DNA of 7,093 nt from assembly GCA_025351525.1 (NCBI GenBank), contig JANXVV010000213.1, positions 1 through 7,093 of the forward strand, written 5' to 3'. The stretch comes from Humisphaera sp. (lineage in GTDB: Bacteria; Planctomycetota; Phycisphaerae; Tepidisphaerales; Tepidisphaeraceae). A program made the translations under genes and the position numbers. Every line of letters starts with the position of its first letter. Position 1 is the stretch's first letter. Below the pieces are notes generated by a model, which saw only the letters and a list, made by a program, of their open reading frames with translations, was not told where the DNA came from and did not search any database. Below, one piece after another: positions 1 to 4,383 of the stretch.

Positions 1-108
1 AAGATAGCACAGGCTAAGGACTTATTAAAGTTATGGAAGTCTCTAGGAGTAGCAAAGCTAGTTGTGCTTTTATCTATTCACCACTACCAGCCCAGTTTTT
101 GTATTTGA
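1..108 (+). CDS. Possible 3' end of a gene entering from the left (very uncertain)
   Basis: Frame 1 is open from the first base to a TGA at 106-108, while frames 2 and 3 hit stops within about 15 bases. It begins KIAQAKDLLKLWKSLG. The first dozen residues resemble the amphipathic C-terminal tail of some TPR-type proteins, but the later residues overlap the left arm of a palindromic repeat at 84-94 and are probably not ancestral coding sequence. The stretch is AT-rich compared with the genes to its right. It may be a real gene end, a decayed remnant or chance; 35 codons cannot decide this. Confidence 0.15.
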   Translation, partial: KIAQAKDLLKLWKSLGVAKLVVLLSIHHYQPSFCI

Positions 109-141
109 AAAAGAAAAACATGGGCTGGTAGCCTACGCTAC
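84..141. repeat. Degenerate copy of palindromic repeat family A
   Basis: CTACCAGCCCA at 84-94 is the exact reverse complement of TGGGCTGGTAG at 121-131, with a 26-base AT-rich centre. The right flank to 141 continues as the copy at 1334-1414 does, with two changes (134 and 136). The corresponding outer part of the left arm is missing here, so this looks like a decayed copy. Both centres contain a GTTTTTG core. Confidence 0.75.
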
Positions 142-184
142 GGCAAACCCAGCCGTGTACCTAAACATGCTCTTGGGCCAAAAA

Positions 185-205
185 GCACGGGCGAGACGCC
201 CATGC
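185..205. repeat. Short palindrome, GCACGGGCG/CGCCCATGC type
   Basis: The 9-base arms at 185-193 and 197-205 pair with one mismatch around a 3-base loop. The motif (GGGCGAGACGCCC core) looks like an interspersed repeat rather than a terminator, because no T-run follows. It lies directly right of the degenerate family A copy, so the upstream region of the next gene is a stack of repeats. Confidence 0.5.
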
Positions 206-270
206 CACCAGTTTGAAAAAAAAGGCGAAATGTTGTTTCAGTTGTGTTTTTTTCACGTAAGGAGTCTCTT

Positions 271-747
271 ATGAAGCGTCTTTCCATGCTCGTGTTGTCG
301 CTGGGCCTCTGTGCCGGCGCCTCTCTTTCCCATGCCGCCGATGCGCCCACTCCGCCGGATGGCCCGCCGCCGCGTCAAGGTGGCAATGGCGGGCGTGGCG
401 GTCCTCCGGGTGGCGGTGGGATGCATCTGATTCCCCGGTTCGCCGAGGAGAAGTTGGCACTTACCGACGATCAGCACAAACAGATTGCCGATCTCGAAAA
501 GGAAACGAAGGATAAACTTGCGAAGATCCTCACGTCTGCGCAGATGAAGATCCTGGAAGAATCCCGACCGCCGGGAAGAGGCGGCCCCGGTGGTCCGGGT
601 GGCGGCGGTGGTCCGGGTGGCGACGGTGGTCCGGGTGGCCAAGGTGGCGGGGGTACCGGCGGCCCAGGCGGTGGCGCCCCCGGTGGCGGCGGTGGTCCGA
701 GTGGGGATAAACCCACCGGCAACCTTCCGTCGCGCCCCGCGAAATAG
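271..747 (+). CDS. Exported glycine-rich protein with LTxxQ (Spy/CpxP-like) helical segment
   Basis: 158 residues. The start at 271 is chosen over the in-frame ATG at 244 because TAAGGAG (258-264) sits 6 bases before it and the product then begins with a typical Sec signal peptide (MKRLSMLVLSLGLCAG..., probable cleavage after HA at 21-22). The mature protein has three parts: a Gly/Pro-rich segment (about 24-50), a charged helical segment (51-99) containing LALTDDQHKQI and LTSAQMKIL, and a Gly/Pro-rich tail (100-146) followed by a short polar end. The paired LTxxQ-like motifs resemble the periplasmic LTXXQ/Spy family of chaperones and metal-stress proteins, but there is one short helical hairpin instead of the usual longer domain. 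The tail includes three GGPGGx units. Function is unknown; a periplasmic or surface role is inferred from the signal peptide only. Confidence 0.85.
   Translation: MKRLSMLVLSLGLCAGASLSHAADAPTPPDGPPPRQGGNGGRGGPPGGGGMHLIPRFAEEKLALTDDQHKQIADLEKETKDKLAKILTSAQMKILEESRPPGRGGPGGPGGGGGPGGDGGPGGQGGGGTGGPGGGAPGGGGGPSGDKPTGNLPSRPAK
589..642 (+). repeat. Three tandem 18-base units coding GGPGGx
   Basis: Units at 589-606, 607-624 and 625-642 share the first 15 bases (GGTGGTCCGGGTGGC) and differ only in the last codon, giving GGPGGG, GGPGGD and GGPGGQ. They are in frame within the glycine-rich tail. The near identity at DNA level points to recent slippage or unequal exchange, so length variation between strains is likely. 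Confidence 0.9.
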
Positions 748-772
748 TCGACATCTCCCAGCAAGTCTTTCG

Positions 773-798
773 GAGCCGGGATGAGCGCATCCCGGCTC
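773..798 (+). terminator. Terminator-like hairpin after the glycine-rich protein gene
   Basis: An 11-base perfect stem, GAGCCGGGATG at 773-783 with its complement at 788-798, has a 4-base loop and starts 26 bases after the stop codon. No T-run follows, so it may act as an RNA-end protector or a weak terminator rather than a classical intrinsic terminator. Confidence 0.4.
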
Positions 799-858
799 TG
801 GATTGGGATAGAGGCTCCCACACGTCTCCCAAAAGTTGCGTTTCAATTTCAAAGCCAG

Positions 859-920
859 GGTTAGCCGCAGAGCGCGTTTCTAGGCCGTGAAGAACGCTCC
901 GCTGCGCGTCGCGGCTAACC
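859..920. repeat. Palindromic repeat family B (GGTTAGCCGC ends)
   Basis: GGTTAGCCGC at 859-868 is the exact reverse complement of GCGGCTAACC at 911-920. The interior carries further partly complementary GC-rich stretches (AGAGCGCG, GCTGCGCG). The boundaries are sharp and no gene crosses it. It resembles interspersed palindromic repeats I recall from planctomycete genomes; only one copy is in this window. Confidence 0.6.
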
Positions 921-1035
921 TTTGTGGCAGAAATAAGTCAATTGCGTTTTAAGCGTAGACTGCAATTCCATACCTTCGATTTTGCTGCACAAATCAAACG
1001 CGCTTCAATCCAGTTTAATTCCTCACCCAACTCAT

Positions 1036-1051
1036 CGGCACGGATTTTGTT
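1036..1051 (+). promoter_or_regulatory. Weak sigma-54-like -24/-12 element before the LEA-like gene
   Basis: CGGCACGGATTTTGTT has the -24 block GGCACG and a -12 block TTGT, against the consensus TTGC. GG at 1037-1038 and GT at 1049-1050 are 10 bases apart, the spacing sigma-54 requires. The C to T change at the invariant -12 position weakens the call. It ends 84 bases before the ATG, the same distance as the better site before the DUF892 gene. Confidence 0.2.
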
Positions 1052-1133
1052 AAACGGTTTTCAGACTGTCGATGGTGCCGCTTTGCGGCTCCCGCAGTTT
1101 AAAACCCTCTGCTCTCCCAAAAGGAGAATGACC

Positions 1134-1295
1134 ATGAGTGACATGAAAGACAAAATGAAATCCGGCATCGACAAAGCCGCCGACAAGACCAAGGAAGTGG
1201 CGGAAAAAGTGGTCGACAAGACTAAGGATGCCGCCAAAGCCACTGGCGATGCGATGAAAAAGGGCGGCGATAAAATGAAAGATGCCGGCCGGTAA
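1134..1295 (+). CDS. Small LEA-like hydrophilic protein with 11-residue repeats
   Basis: 53 residues, rich in Lys, Asp and Ala, with no Cys, Trp, Pro or aromatic residue. The ATG at 1134 is preferred because AAGGAG (1121-1126) lies 7 bases before it; the in-frame ATG at 1128 is too close to that site, and no earlier start has a ribosome binding site. Asp recurs at residues 6, 17, 28, 39 and 50, exactly every 11, within units such as DKTKEVAEKVV and DKTKDAAKATG. This is the signature of group 3 LEA-type amphipathic 11-mers, also seen in CsbD/YtxH-like small stress proteins. Such proteins are usually disordered and become helical on drying or at membranes, so a protective role is inferred. It lacks a signal peptide and is presumably cytoplasmic. 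Its neighbours are other stress-type genes. Confidence 0.8.
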   Translation: MSDMKDKMKSGIDKAADKTKEVAEKVVDKTKDAAKATGDAMKKGGDKMKDAGR

Positions 1296-1333
1296 AGCTG
1301 TAGCCGCATCGCTTCATCTTCGGCGACTATTAA

Positions 1334-1414
1334 GTTTTTTGTAGCATGGGCTACCAGCCCAAGTTTTTGAATCGAAGACAGATATATGGGCTGGTAGCCC
1401 ATGCTACAAAAAAC
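1334..1414. repeat. Palindromic repeat family A, intact copy with perfect 28-base arms
   Basis: Bases 1334-1361 are the exact reverse complement of 1387-1414, with a 25-base centre. The arms contain GTAGCATGGGCTACCAGCCC and an inner sub-palindrome TGGGCTACCAGCCCA. A T6/A6 run lies inside the arm ends rather than after the stem, so it is not a standard intrinsic terminator, although the stem could still stop or protect the LEA-like transcript. The perfect match over 28 bases suggests recent insertion or maintenance by gene conversion. A decayed relative lies at 84-141. Confidence 0.9.
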
Positions 1415-1471
1415 CACTTGGTCCCCGTCAAATTGACTTGGCGTTGGGGTGACAGAAAGGAATCCAAAATC

Positions 1472-1909
1472 ATGGATGACGTAACCGTTAAAACATTGAA
1501 CGAACTGATCGAAACTCTTAAAGACGGGCAGAATGGTTTCAAGAGTGCCGCTGCCGACGTCAAAGACATACGCGTGAAGTCCGTGTTCACCGAGCTTGCA
1601 AGTGAACGCACTCGCTTGGCAGGTGAGCTTCAAAGCGAGGTGAGCCGACTGGGAGGCGAGCCTGAAAAAACCGGCAGCACTTCTGCGGCCGTGCATCGCG
1701 GTTGGATCAATCTCAAATCCGCCCTGGGTGGCGGCGAGAAGTCGATCCTGGATGAAGCCGAACGCGGTGAAGATGTCGCAGTGAAGAGCTTCGAAAAGGC
1801 GATGCAAGCCAAGCTTCCCCCGGATGTCGCCGGTGTGGTGCGACGTCAGTACGGAGAAGTGAAGAAGGCTCACGACAAAGTGCGCGATCTTCGCGATTCG
1901 TGGAAGTAA
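1472..1909 (+). CDS. DUF2383 / PA2169-family four-helix-bundle protein
   Basis: 145 residues. The ATG at 1472 follows AAAGGA (1456-1461) by 10 bases; the upstream in-frame codons run through a palindromic repeat and are unlikely to be translated. Family features are clear: LNELIETLKDGQNGFKSAA (9-27), HRGWINLKSAL (75-85), DEAERGEDVAVKSFEKAM (94-111) and a final helix with QYGEVKKAHDKVRDLRDSW (126-144). The family is ferritin-like in fold, and its acidic and His residues on adjacent helices may bind metal. The molecular role is not established, and it is commonly found beside stress genes. No signal peptide, so cytoplasmic. It is 25 bases upstream of the glycine-zipper gene and probably forms an operon with it. 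Confidence 0.9.
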   Translation: MDDVTVKTLNELIETLKDGQNGFKSAAADVKDIRVKSVFTELASERTRLAGELQSEVSRLGGEPEKTGSTSAAVHRGWINLKSALGGGEKSILDEAERGEDVAVKSFEKAMQAKLPPDVAGVVRRQYGEVKKAHDKVRDLRDSWK

Positions 1910-1934
1910 AGAACTTTTTTCCCGAGGAGAACCC

Positions 1935-2459
1935 ATGGAAACGAAAGATACAAAATTGAATCCCAATCAACCTTCGCGCAATCCTGATCCGATCACGAAT
2001 GCGCCGGGTTCCCATCCAATTGGAACGGGTCTGGGTGCCGCCGCCGGTGGAGCGGCGGGCATCGGTGGCGCGGTCGCTGCCGGAGCGGCAATGGGCACGG
2101 CACTGGGCCCGGTCGGAACCGTCATAGGTGCCGCGATTGGTGCAGTGGCCGGTGGACTGATCGGGAAGGGTGTCGCTGAGGGAGTCAACCCGACAGACGA
2201 GCAGGCGTATTGGCAGAAAAATTACGCCAGTCGTCCCTATGTAAAACCCGGCACCGCCTACGATCAATACGCACCTGCGTATCAATATGGCTGGGAGGCA
2301 CAGCAGCAGCATGCGGGCAAAGGTTTCAACGAAGTGGAATCCGATCTTGCACGCGGCTGGGACAAGGTCAAAGGCAAATCCGCCCTCGCGTGGGACCATG
2401 CGAAAAACGCCACCCGCGACAGTTGGGAACGCGTCCGCAATGAGGATCATACCCGATAG
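1935..2459 (+). CDS. Glycine-zipper protein with aromatic and 11-residue-repeat C-terminus
   Basis: 174 residues; GAGGAG (1924-1929) lies 5 bases before the ATG. A polar Asn/Pro-rich N-terminus (1-28) is followed by a long Gly/Ala glycine-zipper stretch (30-82) able to form one or two membrane-associated helices. An aromatic segment comes next (YWQKNYASRPYV at 92-103, then YDQYAPAYQYGW at 109-120), then a charged C-terminal helix. In that helix Trp occurs at 142, 153 and 164, exactly 11 apart, giving units like RGWDKVKGKSA, LAWDHAKNATR and DSWERVRNEDH. This layout recalls conserved hypothetical proteins found in stress clusters; I know no assigned function. There is no cleavable signal peptide, so membrane binding through the zipper is inferred. 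Probably co-transcribed with the DUF2383 gene. Confidence 0.88.
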   Translation: METKDTKLNPNQPSRNPDPITNAPGSHPIGTGLGAAAGGAAGIGGAVAAGAAMGTALGPVGTVIGAAIGAVAGGLIGKGVAEGVNPTDEQAYWQKNYASRPYVKPGTAYDQYAPAYQYGWEAQQQHAGKGFNEVESDLARGWDKVKGKSALAWDHAKNATRDSWERVRNEDHTR

Positions 2460-2473
2460 ATTTGCTGCATTAA

Positions 2474-2502
2474 GGTGCATCGAAATTGGGGTGCATCGAA
2501 AT
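2474..2502 (+). repeat. 13-base direct repeat after the glycine-zipper gene
   Basis: GGTGCATCGAAAT occurs at 2474-2486 and again at 2490-2502, separated by only three bases, between the stop codon and the terminator hairpin. A local duplication is the simplest explanation; it could also be a paired protein-binding site. Confidence 0.7.
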
Positions 2503-2504
2503 CA

Positions 2505-2540
2505 AACGGCCCGCGATCCTTTTAAGGATCGCGGGCCGTT
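2505..2540 (+). terminator. Strong GC-rich hairpin ending the DUF2383/glycine-zipper operon
   Basis: AACGGCCCGCGATCCTT (2505-2521) is perfectly complementary to 2524-2540, leaving almost no loop, so the practical stem is about 15 pairs with a TTAA-type loop. It starts 45 bases after the stop at 2459. Only a weak TT-CGTT tail follows, so termination may depend on the stem strength. No other role fits its position. Confidence 0.65.
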
Positions 2541-2650
2541 CGTTGAAGGGGGGTATGCGTCATCTCTCGTTACGCGTTCCCAATCAGGATTGTCGACCAC
2601 GAAGGTATGAGCATACGCGGTAGTCGTTCGAGCAGCAGTTTTTCGGGGGA

Positions 2651-2666
2651 AGGCACGTTTTTTGCG
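2651..2666 (+). promoter_or_regulatory. Candidate sigma-54 promoter (-24/-12) of the DUF892 gene
   Basis: AGGCACGTTTTTTGCG matches the sigma-54 consensus TGGCACG-N4-TTGCW at all but the first and last positions. It keeps the invariant GG (2652-2653) and GC (2664-2665) with the required 10 bases between them. The predicted transcript start would be near 2677, giving a leader of about 72 bases. A TATAAA at 2680-2685 is an alternative -10 for a housekeeping sigma factor, but no good -35 sits at the right distance. No enhancer-binding-protein site was recognised upstream. Confidence 0.4.
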
Positions 2667-2681
2667 GAAGGTTCGTCGGTA

Positions 2682-2701
2682 TAAAACAGTCCACTGTTTT
2701 A
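2682..2701. promoter_or_regulatory. Operator-like palindrome at the DUF892 gene start site
   Basis: TAAAACAGT (2682-2690) and ACTGTTTTA (2693-2701) are perfect 9-base inverted arms with a 2-base CC spacer. The spacer is too short for a good RNA loop without opening the inner pair, so a dimeric repressor or activator site is the more natural reading. It lies just downstream of the predicted transcription start and overlaps the alternative -10. I cannot name the regulator. Confidence 0.45.
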
Positions 2702-2710
2702 CCAATTCCG

Positions 2711-2732
2711 GGATGAATATCTCATCCTTTTT
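2711..2732 (+). terminator. Small terminator-like hairpin in the leader of the DUF892 gene
   Basis: GGATGA (2711-2716) pairs with TCATCC (2722-2727) around a 5-base loop and is followed at once by five Ts (2728-2732). The ribosome binding site starts 5 bases later. The stem is short, so it may be a weak attenuator, a pause site or chance. Confidence 0.3.
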
Positions 2733-2748
2733 ACTGTTGGAGAAGCCC

Positions 2749-3246
2749 ATGATGGATACACTGAACGAACTGCTGGAAGATGAGATCAGGGACATTTACA
2801 ACGCCGAAAACCAGTTGGTGAAAGCGTTGCCGAAGATGGCGAAGAAGGCGACATCCCCTGCGCTGAAGGATGCGTTTACAAGCCATCTGAAGGAGACCGA
2901 GAATCACGTGAAGCGTCTCGAAGCGGTCGGGGAACTACTCGGCATCGCGAAGCTGGCCGGGAAGAAATGTCATGCCATGGAAGGGCTGATCGAGGAAGGC
3001 AAAGAGGTTCTGGAAGAAGACGGCGAAGGCGCGGTGATTGATGCGGCCCTCATCGGAGCGGCGCAGCGCGTCGAGCACTATGAGATGGCCGCCTACGGCA
3101 CCGCACGCGGCATGGCCGAGGCGTTAAAGCAGGACAAAGTCGTACAGTTGTTGCAGGAGACTCTGGACGAAGAGACCGCAGCGGATGAAAAGCTGACGAT
3201 GATCGCTGAAGAAGAGGTGTTGCAGGCCGCCGTGTCGATGGGATAG
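2749..3246 (+). CDS. Ferritin-like DUF892 protein, YciE/YciF family
   Basis: 165 residues. The start is at 2749 or the adjacent ATG at 2752; GGAG at 2739-2742 suits both. The earlier in-frame ATG at 2662 lies inside the candidate promoter and gives an unrelated N-terminus. The whole protein follows the family: EIRDIYNAENQL (12-23), HLKETENHVKRLE (46-58), CHAMEGLIEEG (74-84), DAALIGAAQRVEHYEMAAYG (98-117) and LDEETAADEKLTMIA (139-153). It reads much like E. coli YciF as I recall it. Conserved acidic residues E20, E49, E109, E112, E142 and D146 lie on the four bundle helices and are the likely diiron ligands. Members are induced by osmotic, oxidative and other stresses; the exact reaction is unsettled. 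No signal peptide. It is transcribed separately from the upstream operon, given the terminator and the 289-base gap. Confidence 0.95.
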   Translation: MMDTLNELLEDEIRDIYNAENQLVKALPKMAKKATSPALKDAFTSHLKETENHVKRLEAVGELLGIAKLAGKKCHAMEGLIEEGKEVLEEDGEGAVIDAALIGAAQRVEHYEMAAYGTARGMAEALKQDKVVQLLQETLDEETAADEKLTMIAEEEVLQAAVSMG

Positions 3247-3277
3247 CCCGCAAAAAACGCTGAAAATAATTCCAATG

Positions 3278-3337
3278 TTTAGCGGTGCTGCCGGAGGCAC
3301 ACGTCTTCTTCCATCGGGTGTAGACGTGTGCCTTTCG
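3278..3337. repeat. Palindromic repeat family C, copy 1
   Basis: AGGCACACGTCT (3295-3306) is the exact complement of 3322-3333 across a 15-base loop, preceded by TTTAGCGG and TGCCGG. The same layout recurs at 7035-7093. It fills the gap between the converging DUF892 gene and the helical exported protein gene and could serve both as a bidirectional 3' end, although no T-run is adjacent. Confidence 0.8.
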
Positions 3338-3357
3338 CATTTATGAAGGATTCAGCT

Positions 3358-4086
3358 TCACTGTCGTTTCGCCTGTGCCTCTTGTGCCATCGCCGTTGTC
3401 AAAGTTTTTTGGGCGTTTCCCAATAAAATCTTTTTTTCGTCCTGATTCGCGACGGCAGCCTGCCATTCTGAATTCTGGCCGAGCGATGCATGAAAGTCTT
3501 TTCGAAGGCGAGTTGATTTGTCGTTCAAGTCAGCGAACTTATCTGTTGCGATTTGAGTCGCTGAATCATTGCGATAGGCATTCAATTCAAAATCCAAAAT
3601 TTGTGTTTTCACCTCGACGAACTGATTGGTGATTCGCGTTATATCTTCCGATGGAGCACCGGCGGGCAATGCTGCACGATCGGCTTCGGACTTTTGCAGC
3701 AATGAAGTTGCTGTGCGATAGGCCGGTTTGCCCGCCAATTCCTTGAGTACTTTCACGCGAGCTGCGACCAATTCAGTTTGTGCGGCTGACAGATCGGATT
3801 GAGAGCTTTTCCACGCTACAGTCTGCTCAAAATCTTTCTGCAGTTTTGTAGCAATCCCCAATAGCGCCTGATTGGCCTTGTTCACCTCCAGATTCGCCGC
3901 AGTGACATCCTGCCGAGCCTTGATGGATGCGCTGTGATCCACTGGCGATGGAATATTGGTGGCGGTCGTATCACTCCCGTTACCCCGAGTGCCCGAACCG
4001 CCGCCATACCCTTTCGCAAACGCGCGCGGCGCAATCAGAATCAGAACGGAAAACAACACCGCGACGATGAACGATTGAAAACTCAT
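3358..4086 (-). CDS. Exported helical (coiled-coil) protein of unknown function
   Basis: 242 residues. The start at 4086 is set by GAAGGAG (4099-4093) 6 bases upstream and by the signal peptide that begins there (MSFQSFIVAVLFSVLILIAP, likely cleavage after AFA at 22-24). The longer frame reaching 4281 runs through a repeat pair and is rejected. After a Gly/Ser-rich linker (26-47) the rest is Ala/Gln/Lys/Glu-rich and helical, with no Cys. Similar blocks begin with an aromatic residue followed by an Ala/Ser-rich helix, at VAWKSS (W92), PAYRTA (Y123) and SEWQAA (W208); two of the blocks have LQKDF or LRKDF ahead of them, suggesting old internal duplication. It is presumably periplasmic. I do not recognise the family. 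It follows the pyrophosphatase gene on the same strand but is separated from it by a repeat pair. Confidence 0.85.
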   Translation of the reverse strand: MSFQSFIVAVLFSVLILIAPRAFAKGYGGGSGTRGNGSDTTATNIPSPVDHSASIKARQDVTAANLEVNKANQALLGIATKLQKDFEQTVAWKSSQSDLSAAQTELVAARVKVLKELAGKPAYRTATSLLQKSEADRAALPAGAPSEDITRITNQFVEVKTQILDFELNAYRNDSATQIATDKFADLNDKSTRLRKDFHASLGQNSEWQAAVANQDEKKILLGNAQKTLTTAMAQEAQAKRQ

Positions 4087-4163
4087 GCGGGTCTCCTTCG
4101 GGGATAGATGAGAGTCAGTCGGAGAGCAGTAGAAGTGTAGCAGAGGTGAGCAAGAAAAGGGAG

Positions 4164-4222
4164 AAAATTTTCCAGTCCCCTCCCCCCATGTAATCATGGG
4201 GGGAGGGTTAGGGTGAGGGGTC
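4164..4222 (-). repeat. Palindromic repeat family D, left copy (reverse orientation)
   Basis: CCCTCCCCCCATG (4178-4190) pairs perfectly with 4195-4207 around a TAAT loop. Read on the - strand it runs CCCCTCACCCTAACCCTCC, then the hairpin, then GGGGACTGGAAAATTTT, matching the right copy almost base for base outside the loop. Confidence 0.85.
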
Positions 4223-4278
4223 TTTTCTTCGTGGCGAGAAGTCGTTCTATTTTTCGAGTAGGCGGAAGAAAAATTCAA

Positions 4279-4334
4279 CACCCCTCATCCTTGCCCTCCC
4301 CCCGGCGTACCGGGGGGAGGGGACCGGAAATTTT
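4279..4334 (+). repeat. Palindromic repeat family D, right copy
   Basis: CCCTCCCCCCGG (4294-4305) pairs perfectly with 4310-4321 around CGTA. It is flanked by CACCCCTCATCCTTG on the left and GGGACCGGAAATTTT on the right. It is inverted relative to the copy at 4164-4222, with 56 bases between them. Its position 50 bases beyond the pyrophosphatase stop codon means the stem could also end that transcript. Confidence 0.85.
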
Positions 4335-4383
4335 AAATGCAACGGCCCTCTCCTTGCAGTACTTGGCGGAGGGAGCAAGCGCT

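Larger units (their letters stand above)
748..1133. other. Intergenic region with hairpin, repeat palindrome and structured leader
   Basis: No gene is supported in these 386 bases. They hold a terminator-like hairpin (773-798), a separate palindromic repeat (859-920), a small AATTGC/GCAATT pair (940-945 and 962-967) and the leader of the next gene. The leader can fold into nested pairs: GGTTTT 1056-1061 with AAAACC 1101-1106, ACTG 1065-1068 with CAGT 1095-1098, and GCCGC 1077-1081 with GCGGC 1085-1089. Reading frames that run through this region lack a ribosome binding site and any recognisable protein character. Confidence 0.7.

Noticed and set aside
62..274. 70-codon + strand frame at the left edge
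   Set aside because: Most of it is translation of the palindromic repeats at 84-141 and 185-205, and it overlaps the ribosome binding site of the next gene.
253..852. Open frames on the - strand across the glycine-rich gene
   Set aside because: GC-rich repetitive codons leave the opposite strand free of stops, and the products are low-complexity Arg/Thr/Pro strings with no start signals.
84..1414. CRISPR-like repeats
   Set aside because: The repeated blocks are two widely separated palindromes, not regularly spaced repeats with unique spacers, and no cas gene is present.
1061..1966. Open frame of 301 codons on the - strand across the LEA-like and DUF2383 genes
   Set aside because: It spans a perfect inverted repeat and two well-supported + strand genes, and its product has no recognisable features.
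1713..2480. Open frame of 255 codons on the - strand across the DUF2383 and glycine-zipper genes
   Set aside because: It is a shadow of two + strand genes that have good ribosome binding sites and family motifs; its C-terminal half is an Arg/Ser-rich mirror composition.
2680..2685. TATAAA as a housekeeping -10 box for the DUF892 gene
   Set aside because: No acceptable -35 lies 16-18 bases upstream, where the sequence is a T-run; kept only as an alternative in the promoter entry.
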